NCBI GenBank assembly: GCA_001662425.1
Contig: BDDC01000589.1
Location: 945 to 44,150, forward strand
DNA: 43,206 bases
Direction: 5' to 3'
From: Chlamydomonas sphaeroides
Lineage: Eukaryota > Chlorophyta > Chlorophyceae > Chlamydomonadales > Chlamydomonadaceae
Below, in pieces: positions 34,701 to 43,206 of this stretch (position 1 is the first letter of the stretch; every line of letters begins with the position of its first letter). The position numbers and the translations under genes are program-made. Under the pieces are notes generated by a model, which had not been told where the DNA came from, did no database searches, and saw only the letters and a list, made by a program, of their open reading frames with translations.

Positions 34701-36034
34701 GCTCCTGGGCTCGGGCCTTGCGCACTCATCAAGCCTGCACTGCACCCACACCCTCCACGCCCACTACCCGGGGCGTGTTGTGCCGCGCGTGGGGTTCTGT
34801 TCTACCTAACACTGAAACACCCTCCCGTTGCAGGCACGCTGGACTACATGGCGCCCGAGGTGTTGCGCTGCCCGCCGAAGAATCTGCCGCAGGAGAACAA
34901 GAACAACCCCTACCTGCACTACAACAACAGCGTGGACGCGTGGGCCGTGGGCGTGTTCGCGTACGAGCTCATTGTCGGCTTCCCGCCCTTCGCTGGTGCG
35001 CGCGGGCGCTTGCGCACTGACCCGCATCGCTGCTCCGCCCACAATGCCTGCGTGCGCTCCCTCAACTTCTGACCCACACTGAAGTGCTCTTGTGCGCGTG
35101 CTGCCGATGCATACACTGGCTCGATCCGCAGGCGAGACGCAGCTGGACAGTGTGGACCGGATCATGCACAGCGTGCCGGAGTTCCCGGCCAAGGTGTCGG
35201 AGTTCGCCAAGGACTTCATCTGCCAGTGCCTGCGCAAGCACCCCGGCGACCGGCCCACGGTCATGGAGCTGCTGCATCACCCCTGGGTCCGCACCTTCCA
35301 GGTGAGCTGGGGGAGGCTGAGCGGCTGGTGTTGGGACCGGCCCTGGCCCTGTGCAGGCCTCAGCTGCGGCGCAGCCGCCATGCGGCTCCCCTCCAGCTGG
35401 GCTGGCCCGTGTGCCCTTTGCCCTCGCCTGACCGGCTGCCGACCCTTCGTTGCTGCCTCGCCCCTCGCCCCGCAGCGCCGCACCTCGATGCGCATCACCG
35501 CCATGCCGCGGCGCCGTAGCAGCGTGGTGTACAACCCGGGCTCGCTGGCGCACCCGCCCGGTGCGGCGCACGACCCGTACACGCCGCCGCAGGAAGCGGC
35601 GGAGGAGGGCATGGACGGCCCTGCGCCCATGGAGACGGACATGAGCGAGATGACCCCCGAAGAGATCGAGCGCATGATTACCAAGTTGCAGGTGCGCGGC
35701 GGAGCGGGCGGGCGGTGCAGGTGCACTGTGCAACGATAGTGCGGGGGCCGCGTAGTGAGCAGTGCCCTCGCTGAATGCCTGGGAGGGTGGGCCCAGTGCC
35801 CGGCCGGGTCGACGCAAGCCGTGGCCCTGCAGCCCCAGTGGGCCTCGCGCCCGGGCCCTGTCACAGTGCCGTGTGCCTCTGTTGTCCGCGGTCCTTTTGT
35901 GATCACGCCGCCCTGCAATGTGCCGCCGTTGCCACGTACAGGTCGCCAAGGCGCAGGCGCTGGCCAAGACAGAGTCGCAGCGCGCGCACCCTGGCGACGT
36001 GATGATGCAACAGGTGCACCCGCTGCAGCTGTAG
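31760..36034 (+). CDS. CALK: Aurora-like protein kinase, CALK type, 11 exons
   Basis: Exons: 31760-31776, 31871-31905, 32015-33072, 33377-33469, 33645-33797, 34055-34221, 34356-34462, 34834-34995, 35132-35301, 35476-35691 and 35942-36034, giving 756 residues. The start relies on a 17-nt first exon whose phase matches through exons 2 and 3 (MKSLKKNFQRIFSASRK). Residues 18-370 are Ser/Pro/Gln-rich and probably disordered. The kinase domain follows: VALKVY with Lys414, HRDIKPEN (507-514), DFGLAI (Asp527), activation loop RAVTRAGTLDYMAPE with Thr541, then SVDAWAVGVFAYELIVGFPP and HPGDRPTVMELLHHPWV. The Gly-rich loop is degenerate (RKMYTGYASTVY). A basic stretch RITAMPRRRSSVVYN and a short helix MTPEEIERMITKL end the protein. 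Length and tail suit CALK of Chlamydomonas (about 770 residues as recalled), a kinase whose phosphorylation tracks flagellar length and disassembly. A paralogous aurora-like kinase is the main alternative. Confidence 0.85.
34765..34814 (+). repeat. Dispersed intronic repeat R50, copy B
   Basis: It matches the reverse complement of 16912-16961 at 48 of 50 positions. It lies at the 3' end of CALK intron 7, only 19 nt before the acceptor of exon 8, in the same sense relative to the gene as copy A. Confidence 0.75.
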
Positions 36035-37249
36035 GCGGCGCGGCACCCGACACGCATCGGAGATTTACCGCACGGCAGCTGGGCGGATTGCGCGGTTGCA
36101 GCAGAGCGTGTGGCGCGCCGGCCGCGGCTGCGGACTGAGCCCTGAGCAGGGCCTGGGACTGGCGGCTGCAGTTTTGGACGGCGCGTCCTTTGAGGACAAG
36201 TGCGACTTGAAGGGATAGTGCAATTGAATGACAGGCGGCAGCTGCAGCTCTGCGCCAAGCCTGGCTTGTGGAGAGCTTCCGCGCACGCGGATGTGCAGCG
36301 TGGGCGCGTTCGAGCGGGCGGCAGAGCGGGGCGGGAGCAGCAGCCGCAGGCGGCGCGCGCTGTGGCGACGGCGCGGGCTGGACGCGTGCCGGTGCCGGAG
36401 CAGTGGCGCTCCCGGCTGGCTGGGCGATGCGCCGGGTGCGGCGGAAGCTGCGGGCGCGAGGGAGGCCGGTGGCGACGGGCGCATGCTGGCGCGGTCGGGG
36501 CTTTGACTGCGGCGCTTTGTCCTGGACACGGATACAGAGATTACAGGTACTGTGGGGCACGGGCCTGGAGGTGATGGTGTGAGCCATACATGCGCCGCGC
36601 GTGGCCTGGCATCGTTCGGCTATGGGGCTTGCGGCCAGCCGGCGCCGGCAGCAGGCTGCGTGGTTGCCGTGCCGCTGGCGGCGCGGTGCTGCGGGGTGTT
36701 GTGTAGGTGCGCTGGGTGGTGGTGGGTGGGTGGTGGGTGCTATGACAACTGGGCTCGGAGCGAGAGAGCTTAGCTGTGTGAGATGCGATGCTGTGGGGCA
36801 ATAGTGCAGCGCTGCTGTGGCAGGTTGCCGGTTGGTCGGTGTATGCAGCATTACGAAGGCTGGCTGCCGGCTGGCCGGCGTCGGCACACGATGGCGTGGG
36901 CACTGCTCTTTGTTTGTGGTGTCTGCGCTGGACCACGGTGAAAGCGGTTCATGCACACGCGGTGACGCGCTGCCCTGGCCCTGGCTGCTGTTATGGGACA
37001 GTTCGCGATTGATCGGCTAGGATGAGGCGGGCGGAAGCCTTGGGCGTGCATTTACAGGGCCTTGCCTAGGGCTCTGCGTAGAAGGAGTTGGTGGTGCGCG
37101 GCGCGGTTGCGCGTCGGGGGGATGGGTGGCGCATAGAGGGCTGTGTACTTGAGCACGATGGTGTCAGCAGGCCATGCTCGAGAGTATGCATTTGGCACCT
37201 GTAACATCTATCCATAGATTGTCGCCTCATTATACCTCTCAACGTTACA
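36035..37249. other. Spacer or long 3' UTR after the CALK-like gene
   Basis: No gene is supported. The only plus-strand TGTAA (37200-37204) is 1.17 kb after the CALK stop and 46 nt before the next start codon. Either the kinase has a long 3' UTR reaching the next gene or a different signal is used. Confidence 0.45.
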
Positions 37250-40200
37250 ATGCGCTCGGCCTGCACGTCCACGGAGAGATGCTCAACATCGGGGCGCATA
37301 ATTAGATACCCGTGCCTTTCTCCTCGCCCGCATGTTTCAAGCCGACGCAGCTGTTGTGTTATCGCTGCTGCGTCGCGGCGAGAGCTGCTGGCAGCAGGTG
37401 GCATTGCCGCGACGACACTCCTGCTCGCGGCCGAACCTGCAGCGGCCCTCGACTGGGCGCTCTTTAGCAGCGCGCCCGAGCCAATCATGTTTCCCAGGTG
37501 CGCATTCTGGCCCATCCAATTGATGGCTCCCAACGGTAGTTACGTCGCGCACTGTGCGAGCCACATACAGAGTCAGGCACTCTGGTTTTCATTGTTGCAC
37601 CGTCGGCTCTGGAGTGCGTCCCGTGCACCGGTTGGGTCGGCCACACACGCGTGTGGCCCTAGCGACCGCAACGTGCACGCGTACCCACCCCCTCGGCCCG
37701 ACCCCACCACAGGAAAGCTCTCAACCAACCCTTTGCGGTGAGCACTCCCCGCGTACCCAGCTCACGGTCCGCTGCTGCAAGGAGCCACGCTGGCCACACG
37801 GCTCCTGCGCCTCATCCCAGCCAGCACGTAGCCGCGTGCCGCCTTGTCCACAGCCCCCACACGCAAACGCCTGCACCTCCTGGCCCCATGTTGCACCTGC
37901 TGCCGCTGTTTGGGCCAGCGCGCGCTGTGCCGCAACCGGCCTGCTCAGGCTCCCAGCGCGCGCTGCCCCTGGGCCCCAAGCTGTGGCCCCTGCTCGTGAC
38001 GCCTTGTCCGGGCCGCCCACATGCTGTAGGTTCTGCTGATGCGGTCCGCGTACGAGGCGGTGGACGAGCTGGACTTCATCCCCATGGCGAGTGACGTGGT
38101 CCTATGGGCTTCTAAAACATACAGTCGAACTAGCAGCTAGCCTTGGCAGGAGCAGCTAGCTGCGCCTGGCAAGCAGCGTGCGTGGGCAAGCAACGTACCC
38201 GGCTAGCGGCAACGCCTTGCCGCTTGGGGCTTGGGCGTCGGGTCGGGCTACGAGGGGCGGGTTGGCACGTGACGAGGCCGGGATGAGGCTGGGCGTTGAC
38301 GTTGCCCTGCCCTGGCGTGGCTGAAGGGTACGGCTGTGTGGCTGGCAGGACTGGGCAGCCAGGGTCGCGGCCCCATCACCTCTAGACGAGGGGCTCGCCC
38401 TGCTTGCCATCCGCACCCCAGCCCAATCCAGACCAATCTCAACCCAACTCCACGCCCGCCCATCGCAACCCGTCCCACCCCAACCCGCAGAACGACTTCC
38501 AAAAGGCCTTTTGGAAGCTCCGCGCTAGCGAGCAGGAGGCCTACAACCTGCAGTACCAACCGCTCAAGCCGCGCATTGTGGGTTGGGTGGCCCGCGGGTC
38601 GGTCCCGCTCCTTCAGCCGCGCCCGTGGCCGGGGTCCATCTACGCTGGCGCTTTGGCTGATTGCCAGACTGCAGGAAACGGCTCTTGCATTGCCCGGTTG
38701 TGCCCCGGGGTACCAGGCGTTGCGCCGGCGCCTAAGCTGCAGCGCTGTCCTCGCCAACCTCCGTTCCTGCAGGGCGACATCACGGACTCCCTGTACTTCG
38801 ACTTCATCTCCTACTCGTGAGTGGTCGCCGGTCACACCGCCGTACCATCGCACCGCCGCCGCCGGCCTGCGCTCTGCCTGCGTAGCCGATGGCGCTGACG
38901 GCTCGTGTGCGCCGCTGCAGGCAGTTTGCCACGATAGCGCGGGAGATGCCCAAGGGGCAACAGGTGTTCAAGGTCAGGAGCGTCGGTTTGCGGAGGGGCC
39001 GGGCCGGAGGCGCGGGCGGTCTCTGTGGCCGAGCGCCTGCTCCAGGTGCCTGCGCTACGCGGCCTGCCATACCGCGAGGCCTTTATCCGGCCTCAGCCTC
39101 TGCCTTCCAGCAGCACAGCATCGCCGCACACAGCGCGTCACGTCCCCACGTGCAAGACCTGTCCCCGCTCTCGCTCCTCACATACATTCCCGAACGCCGT
39201 GTACGGCGGTGTACTGCAGGAGTACTGCGAGGAATGCCCCGACCTATACCGCCTCGTGCGCCGCGACGCCGCGCTGTCCGACAACGGCCTGCTGCCGGCC
39301 GTGTTCTTCGCGCGAACCGGCGACAACATCTTTACCGGACTCAAGGACGGCTTCCGGGTGAGGCTCAGCTCAGCCCTCACATCTTGATATCGACGCTGTC
39401 TATACGTCGATTATGATTTGAGCCTTTAGATTTTATGTACGCTATCGAACAAGATACGAGGGCTGGACCTGCCGGGGCCAGCAGCCGGCACCTCGTAGCC
39501 CGGCCCTGGCGCCCTCGCAGCTCTTTAGGCGAGGTCTGCTTCCTAGCTGCTGCAGTCGCGGATGGCGAGGCATACCCGGCCTTGGCACCCAGCCAGGAAG
39601 GGAGGCGCGGCTTAGCTTTCTAGCTACCACTGCTGAGCATGCGGATGCGAGTGCCTGCGCGGGGCTGCCGAGGCCCTCGCAGGCAAACCGTGGGGCGAGC
39701 CGCTGCCATCCAGTGCCTCTGCCATCGCGCCTTGGCCACGGTCACACGCCGTTGAACCTGCCGACACGCCAAGCGGCCCTCCCGCGCCCCGCCCCTCCGC
39801 GTAGGGGTTCAACTTCGGTGGCCCAGGGCCGCTGCCCCGGGACGCGCCGCTGTCCGACGTGGCCTCGGGCGTGCAGCGGCTGCTGGGCATCATGACGGAC
39901 AATGGGTACGCCCTCAAGGTGGGCAGCCGCCGTACTGGGGTTTTACGCGGTGGGCAGGGTGTCAAAACCCAAAACCAGCACGTTGCGGCCTGCGCGCGTC
40001 GCATGTTGGTGCGGACCCACGGCGGGCGTGGAGGTCGCCAGCGGTTGGGGTGCAATTTTGAGACATTTTAAGCTACGCGCTGCGCGTACCCACATGCCCA
40101 GCAAACGGTTGCCGTACGGTACGACACGCATCATGCCGTACCGGATGCAGGCGGAGGTGTACGACGTAGACGCCGCGGAGCGGTCGTTCAAGGTCAAGAT

Positions 40201-40807
40201 CACCGGCCCGGCCAACCTGTGGGGTAAGCACGCGGGGGCCGACAGGGTGCTGGGGCCGGTAGCCATGGCCTCGTCCGGCGGCCTCCCTGGCTCCCTGGCT
40301 CCCACCGGCTCCTCTCTCAGGCCAGGGAAGCTTGTCGGCACGCAAGCGCGCTGCGGTCGCTAGCGCCACGGACGGCCACGACTCTTCCCGGTGACCTTGC
40401 AAGAGCGTAAACGCGCGACTCTGCGCCGGCTCGCACAGCGCCGTGGCGCCTTGGCGTGCCTCGGCGTGCCTTTTAGGGATGTCGTTATGCTTTGAGACTT
40501 GTTATAGATTATCCAAGACTTCATAAAAGTGATCCGTGGGTTGATAATTGTCTTCTAAGCATTTGGCAACCGAAGTGCCTTTGCGTGCCCACCCCACGCC
40601 CGACCTGCGCTCGCGCCCTTGATCGCGCCTCCGCCTTGCCCGCCCTCCGCAGGCCTGACGTCGCTCAACTACCGGCGGGCGGTGGTGACCAACGCCTACG
40701 ACGTCATGGCCATTGATGCCTTCCTGCGGGCCAGCGGCCGCTCCGCCAGCCACAGCCTCACCACCACCACCAGCGGCATCGAGGAGACCTGGGTGCTGTC
40801 GGCATAA
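37250..40807 (+). CDS. Predicted Tat-targeted thylakoid lumen protein, unknown function, 10 exons
   Basis: Exons: 37250-37497, 37713-37737, 38030-38086, 38491-38577, 38773-38816, 38921-38972, 39220-39357, 39805-39918, 40151-40223 and 40653-40807, giving 330 residues. The leader has a basic, Ser-rich transit part followed by a twin arginine (Arg43-Arg44 in SRRELLAAGG), a hydrophobic core (IAATTLLLAA) and an AAA signal cleavage site after residue 66. This is the pattern of proteins sent to the thylakoid lumen by the Tat pathway. The mature part contains RSAYEAVDELDFIPM, FQKAFWKLRASEQEAYNLQY, LLPAVFFARTGDNIFTGLKD and RRAVVTNAYDVMAIDAFLR. No named domain is recognised. Exon 3 may end at 38086 with a GC donor (ATG|GCGAGT) or at 38095 with a weak GT donor, which adds Ala-Ser-Asp. 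Intron 9 contains an AT-rich block. Confidence 0.72.
39443..39465 (+). repeat. 23-nt dispersed repeat, copy B
   Basis: It matches 28347-28369 with one mismatch, in intron 7 of the lumen protein gene. The neighbouring sequence 39385-39445 is unusually AT-rich. Confidence 0.5.
40478..40575. other. AT-rich block in intron 9 of the lumen protein gene
   Basis: About 100 nt with clearly lower GC than everything around it sits inside the largest part of intron 9. No terminal repeats, poly(A) tail or recognisable organellar gene is visible. Confidence 0.5.
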
Positions 40808-42069
40808 TAGGCGAGGGCGGGGCTGGGTGGCGACGAGCTGGGTGGCGTGGGGTTGGGGTGGGGCCGGGTAGGTGTGGGATGGGTGAGCAGGGCCGGCGTG
40901 GGGCGGAGCGTGGGTGATGCGCGATGCATGATGTGACGGAGAGGTCGAAGCGGTCGGGCACGGCGGCGGTGGTTAGTTGGACAGCCGCGAGCGAGGGGCC
41001 GGCGGCTCGACGCGCACGCCAGTGCGGGGGAGTTAGGAGTGGCCCTGCGGGCCGTGGTGGGGTAGGTGGGCTGGACGGGTTCGGCTGCGGTAGGGAATAG
41101 GCTGGGTGGCTGGCGACGTTGGGCGGTTCCGCACGCAAGGGATGGCCAGCCGCGGCGTTCGTACACACCGGTAGGCGACGCACGCGCGAGCGCAGCGGAC
41201 GGACCTGTCCAGCACCCTGCGTACGTACGTGCCGAGGGTGCAGAAGCTGCGCACCTCAGCTCCGTCTCGACCGGCGGGATTTCTATAGCGTGGATGGGGG
41301 CCTGCAGCCCTGGACGCCAGGTTCCCAGCCCTGCCATGAGGCCCGGCCCCAGGCTGCCATCGGGCTGTAGGCATGGGCATGAGCCTGAATGAGGCGCACT
41401 CTGACTGGCTGACAGCTTTGACGTAGCGTGCCCTCGGGCAGTCCCCGGCAACGCCGTGGTCGGCAGCAGGGAAGCAAGCCTTCCGTCGCGCGTCGCAAGG
41501 CACGCACATGACTCGACATGATTCACATGTGACTACGTAGCTTCATTCCCAGCGACGGTACATGGCAGCCGCTGAAGCCAAGGGGCTCCTAGATAAAGCC
41601 CACATACAGCGTCAACGGATGTCTGGGTGCGCCCCCAACACCACCGCACGGGGCGCACAGTGTTATCGCAGGTGGAACGTCAAGACGATGCGGCCCCGCA
41701 GCAGCACGGTATCCGGCACCGCGGCTCCCCAGGGCAGCACGGTATCCGGCGCCGCGGCAGCCGGCTCATATACTTCAGCGCATGCCTCCCATGCTCTGCG
41801 GCGCCGAGCTGCTTATTGCATGCACGATGCATCAAGCAGCAGTCTGCTGCGCCGCAGTGCTGCTCTCTGAACGTCTCTGGCCGGTTGCGGCACTGCTTGC
41901 ACCTCCAGTCTGGCAGTCTTGCACACACACGCCTGCACATCTACACATCTACACGTCTAAACATCTGCACAGCTGCAGAGTTCATATCTCCCGCAATGGC
42001 GGGGTTGATTGCTCCCTCAGTGGCGGCGCGGCTACGCGCCGCATGGCTGATGATAATGCATTATGGCGC
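40808..42069. other. Convergent spacer
   Basis: No coding region is supported between the lumen protein gene and the pherophorin-like gene. It contains a duplicated 30-nt element (41697-41760) and an imperfect CACATCTA-type tandem (41937-41975). Confidence 0.45.
41697..41760 (+). repeat. Two-copy tandem repeat of about 34 nt
   Basis: The string CAGCACGGTATCCGGC followed by CCGCGG occurs twice in direct orientation with minor changes. Confidence 0.7.
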
Positions 42070-43124
42070 TCAAAATATGCCCGTGTAGTACACCTGGCGG
42101 CGCGAGGAACGGACGGGGCGCAGCGGGAATCGCCCACGCCGCCATGTGCCGCTTGCATCACAAGGCGCCCGGGGGCTGTGTGCTGCCGTGGGGTCGTTGC
42201 CCGCGAGCAACCCGCGGCCACAACCGGCCGGCGCTCTCACCGGGCAGCACTTGTCGACGGGGTCAAACAGCGAGACCCAGACGACGCCGGCCACGTCGGC
42301 CGCCCAGTCTTCCAGCGTGACGTTGCCCTGTGTTGGGACGTGGTCAGGCGGCGGTGCGTGAGAATGGCGTCCGAGTTTTCAGGGCATCGCGGAAATTGAA
42401 GGGGGGCCCTGCGGCCCGGCGCTGCTGGTCAAGCTTCCTTGTCTCCAGGTTTCCAGTCAAAGGAGATCAAAGGAACAAACGCCCTCGAATGCCGTGGGCA
42501 AGCGAAGCCGTTGCCGCTGTAAGCGGATACGTGGCTCGCACAGAAGTCTTTCACTGGTGTCATGGTGTAACCAAGGGCCGCGCCCAAGGGCTCATTCCCA
42601 GGGGCTCATGTCGCCTGGGGTAGTCGTACCGAGATCTCCGGACCCAAATCTCACCCGCATGGTGAAGCAGATCTTGGGGTCCAGCCGCTCGACGTCAGCA
42701 ACCGGCCAATCCAGGTTCGTCACGCGCAGTGTGTTGTGGGTGGTGGGGTTGGCCCACACCTCTGCGGACCCGGCAGGTGGGCGGGTTGGGATGCGGCCAG
42801 CGGCAATCCATGTACGTACGTGTGAGTCGCCTGGATCATCGAGCAGAGGGATAGAGCGGAAGGGCATTCACCTGCTCCCCGCTGGCCAGCACTTACATGG
42901 CCGGCCTGCGCGCGTTTCTTGTGAGGTCAACGCGAGCGCCGCCGAGCTGCGGTGCGCCACCCGCCGCGGTGGCGCTCCGGCTCCAGCGGCTGGGGATGGC
43001 GCCCCCACTCTCCAACCTTCTAGCCGGCGCCCTTTGGGACTCACGCGGCTTAGTCTCGACGCGGCCGTCAGAGTACTCGATTGTGATCTGGGTGCACTTG
43101 AAGCGCATCGTGTGGTTGAACCAG
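42070..43124 (-). CDS. Pherophorin-like extracellular matrix protein, 3' part
   Basis: Four terminal exons on the minus strand are supported: 43124-43045, 42761-42655, 42327-42241 and 42093-42070. The 5' part lies beyond the window, and 43125-43206 is intron. They encode the end of one pherophorin (DUF3707-type) domain: WFNHTMRFKCTQITIEY, WANPTTHNTLRVTNLDW, LDPKICFTMR, GNVTLEDWAADVAGVVWVSL and FDPVDKCCP, then a short tail VYYTGIF. Pherophorins are hydroxyproline-rich glycoproteins of the volvocine cell wall and extracellular matrix. The final ICF, TLE and CCP landmarks fit. However, two cysteines expected around the TLE block are replaced here (by Gly/Trp/Val positions), so this is a divergent member. 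The last exon is only 24 nt and is chosen because it is in phase and gives an early stop. Confidence 0.65.
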
Positions 43125-43195
43125 CTGCGGGCGGCGAGGGCAAGGGAAGGGTGGGGCGGCAGCGGCTAAGCACCTGCCGCCGCCCGCCGCGGCGG

Positions 43196-43206
43196 GGGGG
43201 GGGGGG
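43196..43206 (+). other. G homopolymer at window edge
   Basis: The window ends in a run of at least eleven G. This may be a true homopolymer or the point where a draft contig breaks. Confidence 0.6.

Noticed and set aside
35277..36956. A 559-codon open frame on the minus strand opposite the CALK-like gene
   Set aside because: It is antisense to conserved kinase exons, and its Arg/Pro/Ala/His composition is typical of shadow frames in GC-rich DNA.
40478..40575. An organellar gene fragment or tRNA in the AT-rich block
   Set aside because: No cloverleaf or recognisable organellar coding sequence could be seen by eye.

Overview
The window looks like nuclear DNA of a volvocine green alga (Chlamydomonas/Gonium/Volvox group). 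It is GC-rich, its genes are densely split by short introns with GTGAG/GTGCG donors and CAG acceptors, candidate poly(A) signals are TGTAA, and it carries a pherophorin-like gene and an aurora-like kinase closest to the Chlamydomonas kinase CALK. Species cannot be fixed from the sequence. It is draft assembly: there is a 10-N gap at 14944-14953 and the right end runs into a G homopolymer.

Left part (1-11 kb): a short coiled-coil gene with probable frameshifts (451-1039), a 864-codon PC-esterase/SGNH-like secretory gene (3503-6097, +), and a polyglutamine protein of unknown function (8388-9470, -), separated by non-coding, repeat-bearing spacers. Middle (11-31 kb): a 14-exon GT-A-type glycosyltransferase-like gene (18447-11091, -) stands head-to-head with a 10-exon ClpF-like chloroplast Clp adaptor gene (18782-23213, +). 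A five-exon ubiquitin-RUB1/NEDD8 fusion gene follows (24309-25709, +), then a ten-exon organellar-type histidyl-tRNA synthetase (31248-27141, -). Right part (31-43 kb): the 11-exon CALK-like kinase (31760-36034, +) is divergent from the HisRS gene. Next come a ten-exon gene for a predicted Tat-targeted thylakoid lumen protein (37250-40807, +) and the 3' end of a pherophorin-like gene (43124-42070, -) that continues past the window.

All spliced models were built by hand from ORF continuity, splice motifs and phase agreement; each intron listed is phase-consistent unless noted otherwise. The genes do not form an operon-like pathway. Three of them (ClpF-like, HisRS, lumen protein) are chloroplast or organelle proteins and three (PC-esterase, glycosyltransferase, pherophorin) belong to the secretory/extracellular matrix route, but this clustering may be chance.

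The most unusual signal is structural. Introns of three different genes contain degenerate 20-60 nt copies of the adjoining exon edge, often with the splice site. In the ClpF-like gene five introns show this, with copies about 100-130 nt upstream of the real exon. One of the copies is an in-frame alternative acceptor that would add 44 residues.
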